From assembly GCA_021372245.1 (NCBI GenBank), contig JAJFUV010000042.1:17768-81767 (forward strand): a stretch of 64,000 nt of DNA, read 5' to 3'. Numbering within the stretch: position 1 is the stretch's first letter; each line of letters opens with the position of its first letter. The notes under the pieces were generated by a model. The model ran no database searches, was not told where the DNA came from, and was given only the letters and a program-made list of their open reading frames with translations. This stretch comes from Terriglobales bacterium. GTDB taxonomy: Bacteria > Acidobacteriota > Terriglobia > Bryobacterales > Bryobacteraceae. A program made the position numbers and the translations under genes. Positions 34,317-43,479 of the stretch are shown here, one piece after another.

Positions 34317-35746
34317 ACGACGCTTACGACGTGCTGGTGATTGGCGGCGGGATAGTCGGCGCCGGCGTGGCGCGCGACGCGGCCATGCGCGGCCTTCGCG
34401 TGAAACTGGTGGATCGTGCCGACTTTGCTTCGGGCACCAGCAGCCGTTCCTCGCGTCTGCTTCACGGAGGTTTGCGTTATCTGGCTCAAGGCCGCATCGG
34501 CCTGGTGCGCGAAGCCAGCCGTGAAAAGATGACCCTGGCGCACATCGCGCCACACCTGGCCGCCCCGATGCCCTTCCTGTTTCCCACGCGCCGGCGGACC
34601 GAGTGGCAGCGGTGGAAACTTTCGATTGGCGTTCGCATCTACGACCTGCTATGCGGCACGGGCAACCTCGGACGCTGTTCGACGCTGTCGGTCTCCCAGA
34701 TGCTTGCCATGCTGCCGGGACTCACGAGTGACCGCTTAACCGGCGGCGTGCGCTACTTCGACGGCTTCACCAACGACGCACGCCTGGTGATCGACACGCT
34801 GCGCTCAGCCGTGGCCCACGGGGCGTCGGTTGCCAGCTACTCCCGTCTGGTCGAGGGTTGTCGTGAACCCAGCCATTGGCGCTGCGTTGTCGTCGACGAG
34901 CGGGCCGGTCGTGCTGCGGACGTACTCGCCAAGAATGTAGTGAATGCCGCCGGAGCCTGGGCGTCCCGCATCCCCCACAGCCGTGTGCGGCTGCGCCTGA
35001 CCAAGGGTGTCCACCTCGTGATGGACCGCAAGCGCCTGCCGGTGCCCGAAGCCGTGGTCCTCGCGGAGCGCCGCCGCATCCTCTTCGTGATCCCCTGGGG
35101 CGAGCGCGTCATCCTGGGGACGACCGACACGGATTTCGCGGGCGATCTGGCTGACCCCACGGCAGATCTTTCAGACGTCGCTTACATCCTCGACGCCGTC
35201 AATCAAGCGTTTCCGGACCTGCATCTCGGTCCCGGCGACGTGATTTCGACCTGGGCCGGTGTGCGCCCGCTTATCGCTCCGCGCCATGTGCGATCCGGCG
35301 CCCCCAGCGATATCTCTCGCGCGCACCAGATCCACATGAGCCGGTTGGGCTGGTTCGAAGTCGCCGGCGGCAAGCTGACCACTTACCGCCTGATGGCCGA
35401 GCAGACCGTGGACCGCATCGGCGAATACTTAAAAACCAATTTGCCCTCCTCGCGGACCAGCACCACGCCTCTTCTCGAAGCCGCGCCGCAGTGGAGCGGG
35501 CTGTTGCCGCCGCCGTTCGAGCGCGACGTGGTTGCCGCCATCTGCGCTGAAGAGTGGCCTGAGCATCTGGACGACCTGATGTGCCGGCGCACCAGTTGGC
35601 ATTTCTATCACGGTTACGACCAGCAGATGGCACGCACGGCCGCCGCATGGATGGCCGGCGCGCTCGGTTGGAGCGCGGAACGGACGCGCGAAGAACTCTC
35701 CCGGTACGAAGCAACATACGCACCCACGTCGCCCAGCGCCCTATGA
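34313..35746 (+). CDS. GlpD-like FAD-dependent glycerol-3-phosphate dehydrogenase
   Basis: A 477-aa flavoprotein. The FAD-binding motif is V-I-G-G-G-I-V-G-A-G-V-A-R-D-A-A, and the GlpD family strip reads TSSRSSRLLHGGLRYL (shown as S-S-R-x-x-H-G-G-L-R-Y). The C-terminal cap has G-G-K-L-T-T-Y-R-L-M-A-E. It oxidises sn-glycerol-3-phosphate, or a related polyol phosphate, passing electrons to quinone at the inner membrane. ATG 34313 is used (ATGA overlap with the HAD gene); the frame to 34283 is an extension. The UxaE-like gene follows after ten bases. Confidence 0.88.
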   Translation: MNDAYDVLVIGGGIVGAGVARDAAMRGLRVKLVDRADFASGTSSRSSRLLHGGLRYLAQGRIGLVREASREKMTLAHIAPHLAAPMPFLFPTRRRTEWQRWKLSIGVRIYDLLCGTGNLGRCSTLSVSQMLAMLPGLTSDRLTGGVRYFDGFTNDARLVIDTLRSAVAHGASVASYSRLVEGCREPSHWRCVVVDERAGRAADVLAKNVVNAAGAWASRIPHSRVRLRLTKGVHLVMDRKRLPVPEAVVLAERRRILFVIPWGERVILGTTDTDFAGDLADPTADLSDVAYILDAVNQAFPDLHLGPGDVISTWAGVRPLIAPRHVRSGAPSDISRAHQIHMSRLGWFEVAGGKLTTYRLMAEQTVDRIGEYLKTNLPSSRTSTTPLLEAAPQWSGLLPPPFERDVVAAICAEEWPEHLDDLMCRRTSWHFYHGYDQQMARTAAAWMAGALGWSAERTREELSRYEATYAPTSPSAL

Positions 35747-35756
35747 TGAAAGTGTC

Positions 35757-37007
35757 ATGTTGACTCTGGATAAGTATTCCATTGGTGTGGGCGACCGCTT
35801 CGCACACCAGGCCCGGCCGCAACTCGCCGCTTGCATGAAAGCCTCCGAAAAGGGCGTGGATGTGGTTCCGGTCTGGAACAAGTCTTACCGCGAGCACAGT
35901 ATTGTAGGCTCCGAACCTATGAGCGCCCGCAACGCCGCCGATCAGGCCGTGGCCAGTCTCGGCTGGAAGCGCAACTACTTTGTCGACGCCGATCACATCA
36001 ACATCGACAACGTCGGCGGCTTTCTGGATGCCTGCGATTTCTACACCATCGATGTCGCCTCCGCGATTAGCAGTCCGGTTGGGTTGGCCGAGATTGCTGC
36101 ATTTCTGAGACGCCATCCCGAGATGACCCGCTCCATCGAGGTGCCGGGGCTCGACGCGCCCGTTCATCTCTCCAGCGAAACGACGATGAGAATGGCCTCC
36201 AAGTACCTCTGCGCCGCCAGCGAGGCAGGACGTATCTACCGCCACATCGAATCGCACAAAGGCGCGGGCAATTTCATTACGGAAGTTTCGATGGACGAGA
36301 CCGACTTGCCGCAAACGCCGCCCGAACTGCTCATCATTCTTGCTGCGATTGCCGATGAGCACATTCCGGTGCAGACCATCGCGCCGAAATTCACTGGCCG
36401 TTTCAACAAGGGCGTCGATTACGAGGGCGATGCTGCGCAGTTCGAGCGCGAGTTCTCCAGCGACATCGCCGTGATCGCATACGCCGTGTCGCATTACGGC
36501 CTGCCCGCCAACCTCAAGCTGAGCGTGCACTCGGGCAGCGACAAGTTCTCGATCTATCCGGCCATCCGGCGGTCGCTCGAGAAGTCCGGCGCCGGTGTGC
36601 ACCTGAAGACGGCCGGGACCACTTGGCTCGAAGAAATAATCGGGCTTGCCGAAGCGGGCGGCGACGGCCTGGCGCTCGCCAAGCAGGTGTATGCCGAAGC
36701 CTTCGCGAATCGCGAAGCGCTGTGCGCACCTTACGCGGCCGTGATCGACATCGATCCCGCACGCCTACCCGAGCCCACGCAAGTGGAAGGCTGGACGTCA
36801 CAGGAATTCACAAACGCGCTGCGCCACGACTCGTCCTGCCCTGCTTACAACCCGCGCATGCGCCAGTTACTACACGTGGGTTACAAAGTGGCGGCCAAAA
36901 TGGGCGCGCGCTACCTCGATATGCTGGAAGCCTGCGAAGAGTCCATCGCGCGCAACGTGACGCTGAACCTCTACGAACGCCACATCGCGCGAGTCTTCCC
37001 GAGCTGA
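35757..37007 (+). CDS. uxaE: UxaE-like tagaturonate epimerase
   Basis: A 416-aa protein of the UxaE family; the Thermotoga member epimerises tagaturonate to fructuronate in galacturonate breakdown. Family landmarks: F-V-D-A-D-H-I-N-I-D-N, S-M-D-E-T-D-x-P-Q-T-P, APKFTGRFNKGVDY, and S-V-H-S-G-S-D-K-F-S. Asp/His clusters are consistent with a metal-dependent TIM-barrel enzyme. Presence at the end of a SorC-controlled operon with phosphotriose/polyol-phosphate enzymes suggests a sugar-acid or related substrate. The epimerase specificity is inferred by family membership. Confidence 0.82.
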   Translation: MLTLDKYSIGVGDRFAHQARPQLAACMKASEKGVDVVPVWNKSYREHSIVGSEPMSARNAADQAVASLGWKRNYFVDADHINIDNVGGFLDACDFYTIDVASAISSPVGLAEIAAFLRRHPEMTRSIEVPGLDAPVHLSSETTMRMASKYLCAASEAGRIYRHIESHKGAGNFITEVSMDETDLPQTPPELLIILAAIADEHIPVQTIAPKFTGRFNKGVDYEGDAAQFEREFSSDIAVIAYAVSHYGLPANLKLSVHSGSDKFSIYPAIRRSLEKSGAGVHLKTAGTTWLEEIIGLAEAGGDGLALAKQVYAEAFANREALCAPYAAVIDIDPARLPEPTQVEGWTSQEFTNALRHDSSCPAYNPRMRQLLHVGYKVAAKMGARYLDMLEACEESIARNVTLNLYERHIARVFPS

Positions 37008-37015
37008 GACTTAAG

Positions 37016-37040
37016 GGGGGCAGCCGCACGGCTAGCCCCC
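37016..37040 (+). terminator. Hairpin at the end of the uxaE operon
   Basis: A ten-base-pair GC-rich stem (GGGGGC with GCCCCC, then AGCC with GGCT, one bulged A, GCAC loop) starts nine bases after the uxaE stop, between convergent genes. There is no proper U-tract on either side, so it may be a weak or rho-assisted terminator. Confidence 0.5.
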
Positions 37041-37050
37041 GTGCTCTCTG

Positions 37051-38292
37051 TTACGCCTTCACGGGCAGCTCGTAGCCCTTGCGGCGAGGGCGGTTCACCA
37101 TCCGGTTGGCTTCCTTGTCGCCGACGAATCGCTCCTTGCGCGGATTCCATTGGAGCTTGCGATTCAGTTGCCGCGTGATGTTGGCCAAGTGCGCGATGCT
37201 GATCGAACGGTGGCCGATTTCGACGTCCGCCACGGGCGTCGCGCGTGTGCGGATGCAATCGAGCCAGTTCTCCATGTGATAGCGAGCCTGCCACAGCGCC
37301 ACATCGTCGCGCCATTTCTGCACTTCCTCGCGGCTGGGCAGCTCCTTGATCATGCCGCGTGGCTCGGTCCGGAAATTATTGCGGATGATCTCGATTTTGC
37401 CCTTCTCTCCTATGAAGGTGGCGCCGCCCATGATCGGCCCCGGAGGCTGGTCAAGCCTCACGGTCACGCCGTTGGCGTAACGGAATCCGATGGAGTCCTT
37501 GGGCCCGTCTTCGAGCGGCCACCATTCCACGGGCCCCGTACCGTCCGTGCCGAGCGCGCACTGGATCATGTCCAATCCGTGCGCACCCCAGTTGGTCATC
37601 TCGCCGCCCGAGTAATCCCACCAGCCCATCCAGCCGCCGTGCAGTTTCTTGTTGTAGGGCCGGGCGGCGGTGAAGTTCTGCCACATATCCCAGTTCAGAG
37701 TCGCGGGCACGGGTTCCTCGGGCAAGCCCGGATCGCGCTTGGAACTGGTGTAATTGCAAGCCTGGACCAGCTTGATCTTGCCCAGCCCGCCCTTGCGGAC
37801 GAACTCGCAGGCAATGCGGTTCATGGCCATGGAGCGCTGCTGGCTGCCGACCTGGAACACGCGTTTGTACTTGCGCGCCGCTTTCACCAGCGCGCGCCCC
37901 TCCTCGATGTAAACCGTCAGGGGCTTTTCGGCGTATACATCCTTGCCTGCCTGGCAGGCGTGAATGCAGGTCCGCACGCGGCCGTGATCGTGGGTGGCGA
38001 CGATTACGGCATCGACGTCCTTGCTGTCGAGCAGTCTGCGGTAGTCGTCGTAAAGCTTCCAGTCTGCCTGACGCTTGGCGGCCGCCTTCTGGCAGCGCTG
38101 GAAGAAACAGTCCGCGGCCGCGACAATCCGGCCCTTCTCCGGCAACTGGTCGATCAGCAGATTCCCGCGTCCACCAGTGCCGATGATCCCGACATGGACG
38201 CGGTCATTGGCTCCGAATACGCTTCGTGGCAAGAAAAGGGGCGCCACTGCGCACTGTAGCGCCTGGCGGCGGTCAATTTTGTTGGACATCAT
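37051..38292 (-). CDS. Gfo/Idh/MocA oxidoreductase with Tat leader
   Basis: A 413-aa exported dehydrogenase. The leader has the twin-arginine motif (DRRQALQCAVAPLFL). Rossmann motif: G-I-I-G-T-G-G-R-G; catalytic segment: A-E-K-P-L-T-V; C-terminal marker: S-G-G-E-M-T-N-W-G-A-H-G-L-D-M, a close match to the Tat-exported paralogue at 28.5-29.7 kb. ATG 38289 is an alternative start one codon in. It is convergent to the uxaE operon and divergent from a secreted hypothetical gene. Sugar substrate unknown. Confidence 0.87.
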   Translation of the reverse strand: MMSNKIDRRQALQCAVAPLFLPRSVFGANDRVHVGIIGTGGRGNLLIDQLPEKGRIVAAADCFFQRCQKAAAKRQADWKLYDDYRRLLDSKDVDAVIVATHDHGRVRTCIHACQAGKDVYAEKPLTVYIEEGRALVKAARKYKRVFQVGSQQRSMAMNRIACEFVRKGGLGKIKLVQACNYTSSKRDPGLPEEPVPATLNWDMWQNFTAARPYNKKLHGGWMGWWDYSGGEMTNWGAHGLDMIQCALGTDGTGPVEWWPLEDGPKDSIGFRYANGVTVRLDQPPGPIMGGATFIGEKGKIEIIRNNFRTEPRGMIKELPSREEVQKWRDDVALWQARYHMENWLDCIRTRATPVADVEIGHRSISIAHLANITRQLNRKLQWNPRKERFVGDKEANRMVNRPRRKGYELPVKA

Positions 38293-38356
38293 GGGGCGTG
38301 ACTCCTAAAACAGGTAGTCTATCTCACGTAACGTCCTTCTGCGCGTCAACGTTAGA

Positions 38357-39193
38357 ATGAAAGAGATGGATTTCGCACGCTTCGTATTGCTCGCCTCCCT
38401 GCTTCCTCTCGCCGGACTGGCGCAGGCTCCTACGGATCTGTTCCAGAAAGCGCCTCCGGAGATCGACCAGGCCTTGCGGGAGCGCGTCACCGCATTCCTG
38501 CAGGCTCATGTGGACGGGAAGTTTCGCCTCGCCGATCAATACGTGGCCGAGGACAGTAAAGACGCGTTTTTCGAGGCCCACAAGCGCCGCTACCGCGATT
38601 TCGAAATCGCCAAGATTACATACAGCAACGAGTACACGAAAGCCGTGGTTCTGGCGGTCTGCGGGACTGAAATGACCATCCCCGGCCAGACCCGCCCCAT
38701 GCCGGTCAAGATGCCGGTCAACATGTACTGGAAGACTGTTGATGGAAAGTGGTTCTGGTATCTGCCGCCCGCGCCGTCGTCGTACGACACCCCCTTCGGC
38801 AAGATGAAGCCGGGGGCGGACAATCCACCGGGTGCGGCTGGACAGCAGTCGTCCGCGGAATTCCAGGGGCCATCGCTTGCCCAACTCGGGCAACTCGCGG
38901 CGATCGATAAGACGGAAGTCAGGCTGAATCCCGCTACTCCATCTGCGGTGGCGACGGTAGTCAACAGGCTGCCGGGGAAGGCGACTGTCCACATCGAAGG
39001 GGATGTTCCTGAAGGACTCGACGCGAAGTTGGACCGGACAGAGGTGAACGGTGGTGAAAGCGCCAAGCTGACCGTGAAGTTGGTGAATGCCGCCAAGCTC
39101 ACTACTCCTCCTTACATGATTCGCTTGCGGGTTGATCCGCTTAACCAGCTCTTCACGGTCAAGGTGTTCGTCCCTCCGGCACAGAAGAAATAA
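38357..39193 (+). CDS. Secreted hypothetical protein
   Basis: A 278-aa protein with a signal peptide (FARFVLLASLLPLAGLAQA). Residues ~30-125 look like an NTF2/SnoaL-like cone (VTAFLQAHVDGKFRLADQYVAEDSKDAFF by pattern). Residues ~165-275 look like an Ig-type beta sandwich (LNPATPSAVATVVNRLPGKATVHIEGD by pattern). It may be a periplasmic binding or scaffolding protein. No named family. Possible start at ATG 38366, which has AAGAG just upstream. Confidence 0.6.
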   Translation: MKEMDFARFVLLASLLPLAGLAQAPTDLFQKAPPEIDQALRERVTAFLQAHVDGKFRLADQYVAEDSKDAFFEAHKRRYRDFEIAKITYSNEYTKAVVLAVCGTEMTIPGQTRPMPVKMPVNMYWKTVDGKWFWYLPPAPSSYDTPFGKMKPGADNPPGAAGQQSSAEFQGPSLAQLGQLAAIDKTEVRLNPATPSAVATVVNRLPGKATVHIEGDVPEGLDAKLDRTEVNGGESAKLTVKLVNAAKLTTPPYMIRLRVDPLNQLFTVKVFVPPAQKK

Positions 39194-39244
39194 TGTGACT
39201 GGAATCCGGCGTGCTCCTACCAAAGTTGGAGGCATGTCCAGATC

Positions 39245-39793
39245 ATGTTCAATCCCGTAGGGGGCTTCACCCGGACAGGCGGTTGGTATGCTGACGCCAT
39301 GACCGCAGGCAGGCCCCTGTCCACCGGCGCAAACTCATTTGAAAAGCAACTACTTAGCGCGATTTCCGGATCGTTGGAACGCTCGGCTCACCGATCCGTG
39401 GAAGTGCCGGCCGCCGAAAGCCAGGCCGCATCCCAAAATGGGACGGCCGGATCCGTCGAGTGCCAAAATTCCGTCGCTTGCGTTCGCACGGTAGACGAGC
39501 AGCCGTCAGCGCCGGAATCGGCCGTCGCCGACAACAGTGAACCGGCGGTGATGGGGGCACTGAAGGCGGCACTAGTGGCTGCCGGTCACGATCCGGACAA
39601 ATTCAACCTCACCTATCAGGAACAGGAAGTCTTCTTCCCCGGCGGCAATTATATATACCGCGGCATCACAGCCACCTTCGACGACGGCTATACGGAAAGC
39701 TACAGTGCAGATTTGACCGCTGAATCGCCAAAAGCCACGGTTGGCTCGATCGAACACACGATGCGCGACCTCGCCGCCGGCGTCTGCTCTTGA
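39245..39793 (+). CDS. Hypothetical protein
   Basis: A 182-aa protein. The first ~105 residues are low-complexity, rich in Ser, Ala, Glu and Gln, and have two cysteine-containing spots. Residues ~108-182 form a more conserved-looking part (MGALKAALVAAGHDP, VFFPGGNYIYRGITATFDDGYTESYSADL by pattern). ATG 39299 is an alternative start. No signal peptide or membrane segment. No family recognised. Confidence 0.5.
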   Translation: MFNPVGGFTRTGGWYADAMTAGRPLSTGANSFEKQLLSAISGSLERSAHRSVEVPAAESQAASQNGTAGSVECQNSVACVRTVDEQPSAPESAVADNSEPAVMGALKAALVAAGHDPDKFNLTYQEQEVFFPGGNYIYRGITATFDDGYTESYSADLTAESPKATVGSIEHTMRDLAAGVCS

Positions 39794-39800
39794 GTCACCT

Positions 39801-40868
39801 CTACGGGATGTCCTTGAGCGGCACCACTACGTGCTCGATTTTCTTACGATTCCAGGTGTAGGTGACGTGCAGGTCGCCGTCGCGGGCCTGGATGATGGCC
39901 GGGTACGAGAATTCGCCAGGTTCAGTCTCCAGCGCCAAAAAGCTGTTCCAGCGCTCTCCATCGCGCGACACCGCCAGGTTCAGCGGCGAACGGCCACGCG
40001 GAGTGTGATTGTAGACTATCACGATGCGCCCGTCGCGCAGCCCCACGGCGTCGATACCGCTGTTGGGGTTCGGCAGCACAGTCGGTTTGGCCGGCGTCCA
40101 ACTCAAGCCGCCGTCCAAGGAATCCGAATAACAAATGCGGCCGATGCTCTGGGTAGCCCTTACAAACATGCGGATCCGCTTTTGCCCCAACTGAACCACA
40201 GCCGGCTGGATGATGCCGTGTGTGCGGTGCCAGTTCTCCGACCCCGGCACCGCAGCCAACCTCACCGGCTCGCCCGGCTTCGCCTGGCCCGCCTCTTCTG
40301 GCATGATGGGGCCGTGTCGCGTCCAGGTCTTTCCGTTATCGCGGCTTATCTCCGCCCAGCAGGACCAGGAACGATAACTCTCCACTGAAGTTCCACTTAC
40401 GATGGCCCCGCCCTTCAAAACCAACGGCTTGTTCTTGATGGGGCCGTAAATGCCTGCCGGAAGATGCTCCACCGGGAGCCACGTTCTGCCTTGATCGCGG
40501 CTGGCGCGGCGTCCCGCTGTCCATTGCTGAGGGCTGGGGCCGAATTTGTAGTAAAGCCAGATGGTGCCGTCGGCAGCCGTGAACAGCACGGGATTCCAAC
40601 TGGGTGTGTTCTCTTCCCGCGCCATCTCGAATGGTTCGGACCATCCGTTTCTGTCCCGGCGCGCTCCCCAGATGGCCACGTCGTTGGCGCCTTCCTCGCT
40701 TCCTCCGAACCAGGCCGCGAGAAACTCGCCCGGCTGGGTCTCGACGATCGTGGAGGCATGGCAGGACGGAAACGGCGCCTGCTCAAAGACAAATTCGGCT
40801 TGCGGAGCCGCGCTGAGCAAAGCCGCGCCGGACGCCAGCGTGATTACGAGCAGTTTTTCTGAGAACAT
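39801..40868 (-). CDS. Sialidase-family (BNR/Asp-box) secreted protein
   Basis: A 355-aa exported six-bladed propeller. A signal peptide precedes the motif H-A-S-T-I-V-E-x-x-P-G-E-F-L-A-A-W-F-G-G, typical of BNR_2 sialidase-family proteins. Asp boxes appear as S-R-D-Q-G-R-T-W, S-R-D-N-G-K-T-W and S-L-D-G-G-L-S-W. The family includes true exo-sialidases and other hydrolases, lyases or trans-acting enzymes, so sialic acid as the substrate is not certain. It lies divergent from comEC (33-base gap). Confidence 0.85.
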   Translation of the reverse strand: MFSEKLLVITLASGAALLSAAPQAEFVFEQAPFPSCHASTIVETQPGEFLAAWFGGSEEGANDVAIWGARRDRNGWSEPFEMAREENTPSWNPVLFTAADGTIWLYYKFGPSPQQWTAGRRASRDQGRTWLPVEHLPAGIYGPIKNKPLVLKGGAIVSGTSVESYRSWSCWAEISRDNGKTWTRHGPIMPEEAGQAKPGEPVRLAAVPGSENWHRTHGIIQPAVVQLGQKRIRMFVRATQSIGRICYSDSLDGGLSWTPAKPTVLPNPNSGIDAVGLRDGRIVIVYNHTPRGRSPLNLAVSRDGERWNSFLALETEPGEFSYPAIIQARDGDLHVTYTWNRKKIEHVVVPLKDIP

Positions 40869-40901
40869 TCTCCACCCAGACTACAATCTTCCAAGAGTCC
40901 T

Positions 40902-43415
40902 TTGCGAGATCCATTGATCGCCCCGCTGGTCGCCGTAGCCACCGGTATCCTGCTTTCTCGCTTTGTTTCGTTTGGGATAAGCGAACTGCTAGCCGCCGGG
41001 GCAGCCTACATCCTGTTGGTGGCGCTGTCACAACGCCTCGGCTTTCGAGCTTTGGTGCACGTGTGCGTGCTGCTTGCGCTCACCACCGCCGGTACTCTGA
41101 TCGGGACCATCCGCCAACCGGGAGCGCCGCTTGTCATCGACGCCCCGTTCGACGAAACGGTCGTGCTCACGGGTTGCGTGGTCTCGCCTCCAATTCTTGT
41201 GGAGGACCGCCAGCAGTTCACGCTCGAACTGGAGCCTGGCGCCCGTGCGCGCGTGAACCTGTACTCGCGCGAAGGGGAGACGCTTCCCACGTTCGGTTAC
41301 GGGAGGAAGATCGAACTGGAGGCGCGCCTTCGCCGCCCCCACAATTTCGGCAACCCCGGTGCGTTCGACTACGCCGGTTACCTCGCCCGCCAGGACATCT
41401 ATTGGAATGCCTCGGCGCGCGGCGCCTCCAGCGTCCATCTGCTTGACGGCACGTGCGGTTCTCCGTTTTGGAAGGCGGTGTTCGGGTTGCGTATGCGCGC
41501 CCTTGCCCGCATCCAGGAACTCTACCGGGGAAACAGTTGGGCCATCGGCATGATGCAGGCCATCCTGATTGGCGAGTCCTCACAACTGGAGAAGATCTGG
41601 ACCGAACATTTCCGCCGCACCGGCACCTACCATGCGCTGGTGATCTCCGGGCTGCACGTTACCGTGCTGGCCGGCTGCCTGCTTTTCTTCCTTCGCCTGC
41701 TGGCATTTCCCGAGATCCCGGCGCTCTTTCTCACGGCCTCGGCCGGGTGGCTCTATGCGCTGGTTGCTGGTTGGCAGGCACCCGTGGTGCGCGCCGCCGG
41801 CGGCTTTACGTTATACCTGGTAGCGCGTTTCTTTTACCGCCGCACCCGTATATTAAACCTGCTGGCCGCCGTCGCCCTGCTGTACCTTCTGCTGGATCCG
41901 TACCAGATGTTCGAGGCCAGCTTCCAGCTTTCGTTTCTGTCCGTGGCGGCCATCGGCGCGCTGGCGGTCCCCCTGCTCGACGCGGCGACCGCACCGCTCG
42001 CGCACGGGCTGCGCGGCTTGGCCAACCTGGACCTCGACCCTCACCTGACCCCCCGCGTGGCGGCCTTCCGCGTCGAATTGCGCCTGCTCGCGCAAACCGC
42101 GGCTCTGTGGACGCGGATTCCCGAACGTTTCTGGCTGGGCACGGTTGCGGGCGTTCTTCGCCCCTTGTTTTACATGGTGGAGTTGACCATAGTCTCAGCG
42201 GTCGTGCAGGTCGGTCTTGCGCTGCCCATGATCATTTACTTCCATCGCGCTTCGTTTACCGGGGTATTCGCCAACGCGGTGATCGTGCCTCTGCTCTCCG
42301 GTGTCGTGCCCATCGGTTTTCTTGCGGTCTTCTGTAACTGGGCACTGGCGGCGAAGACAGCCGAGGCTTTGCTGGCGCTGGCCGGGGCTGTCGCTCGATG
42401 GTGCGCCGCGATCGAGCCGAACTGGAGAGTTCCGGATCCGCCGCTGCTGCTCGGCCTGGCTTTCGTCGCCGCGCTGCTCGCAATGCCGTTCGCAGTCAAT
42501 CGCGGCAGGGTCCTCCGGGGCGCAACGCTGGTGATAACCCTCGGCTTGTTCGCCCTGCTGCTGTGGCATCCGTTTGCACCGTCACTGAAGCCCGGTTTTC
42601 TGGAACTTACCGCCATTGACGTCGGCGAGGGCGACAGCCTCCTGGTCGCCACGCCGCAAGGCAAGCTCGTGCTTATGGATGCGGGTGGAATAGCCCGCTA
42701 TTCGAGCCATCACCGGCCCCGGTTGGACATCGGAGAAGATGTGGTGTCGCCCTATCTTTGGAGCCGTTCCATCAAGCGCTTGGATGCGGTGGCATTCTCA
42801 CACCCGGACGAAGATCACATTGGAGGGATGGCTGCCGTGGTACGCAACTTTCGGCCGGCGGAGTTGTGGGTAGGTGTAGGCGCTCCGGACGCCTGGACGG
42901 CGCTGCATGACGAGGCGTCGCGTCAGGGAACCCGCATCGTGAGGCTCGAGACCGGGCAGCGCTTCGATTTTGGCGGCGCACGCTTCGAAGTGATCTCCAC
43001 CTCCGACTTCCTCCACGCCAACGATTCGCTCCTGGTGCGGGTCACACAAGGCCGTCACTCGTTCCTGCTTACCGGCGACGCCGAACGCAACCTTGAAAAC
43101 GACCTGCTGGATCGCGGCAATCTGCCCAGCGCCGACGTGCTGAAGGTTGCTCATCACGGGAGCAAAACCAGCACCCAGGAGACCTTCCTGGATGTGGTGC
43201 ATCCCGCTTTCGCGTTGATTTCAGTGGGTTTCGAGAACTCGTTCCACCATCCGCATCCGGATGTGCTGGGCCGGATTGCCGCGCGTCACATTGCCGTTCT
43301 GCGGACGGACGAGCAGGGTTCGGTTTCAATCTTTACCGATGGCGCAAGATTCAGGGTCAGCAGCAACCGTCAATCCGCAGCCGGAATGGCCACGTTCCGG
43401 CAGGACCCTTTTTGA
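40902..43415 (+). CDS. comEC: ComEC/Rec2 DNA-uptake channel
   Basis: An 837-aa inner-membrane protein that lets single-stranded DNA cross during natural transformation. The N-terminus has two to three helices and an OB-like loop; the competence domain carries H-A-L-V-I-S-G-L-H-V and about eight helices; the C-terminal MBL-type domain has D-V-G-E-G-D-S-L-L, D-A-G-G and S-H-P-D-E-D-H-I-G-G, plus H-H-G-S. The start is TTG 40902 (TTG 40914 is an alternative). The length fits full-length ComEC. No other competence gene is adjacent. Confidence 0.92.
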   Translation: MRDPLIAPLVAVATGILLSRFVSFGISELLAAGAAYILLVALSQRLGFRALVHVCVLLALTTAGTLIGTIRQPGAPLVIDAPFDETVVLTGCVVSPPILVEDRQQFTLELEPGARARVNLYSREGETLPTFGYGRKIELEARLRRPHNFGNPGAFDYAGYLARQDIYWNASARGASSVHLLDGTCGSPFWKAVFGLRMRALARIQELYRGNSWAIGMMQAILIGESSQLEKIWTEHFRRTGTYHALVISGLHVTVLAGCLLFFLRLLAFPEIPALFLTASAGWLYALVAGWQAPVVRAAGGFTLYLVARFFYRRTRILNLLAAVALLYLLLDPYQMFEASFQLSFLSVAAIGALAVPLLDAATAPLAHGLRGLANLDLDPHLTPRVAAFRVELRLLAQTAALWTRIPERFWLGTVAGVLRPLFYMVELTIVSAVVQVGLALPMIIYFHRASFTGVFANAVIVPLLSGVVPIGFLAVFCNWALAAKTAEALLALAGAVARWCAAIEPNWRVPDPPLLLGLAFVAALLAMPFAVNRGRVLRGATLVITLGLFALLLWHPFAPSLKPGFLELTAIDVGEGDSLLVATPQGKLVLMDAGGIARYSSHHRPRLDIGEDVVSPYLWSRSIKRLDAVAFSHPDEDHIGGMAAVVRNFRPAELWVGVGAPDAWTALHDEASRQGTRIVRLETGQRFDFGGARFEVISTSDFLHANDSLLVRVTQGRHSFLLTGDAERNLENDLLDRGNLPSADVLKVAHHGSKTSTQETFLDVVHPAFALISVGFENSFHHPHPDVLGRIAARHIAVLRTDEQGSVSIFTDGARFRVSSNRQSAAGMATFRQDPF

Positions 43416-43479
43416 AGGAATTAACAAGAAACCGTGTAAAGCCTGCCCCGGCGAGAGCCGATAATATGAAGAGCACGAG

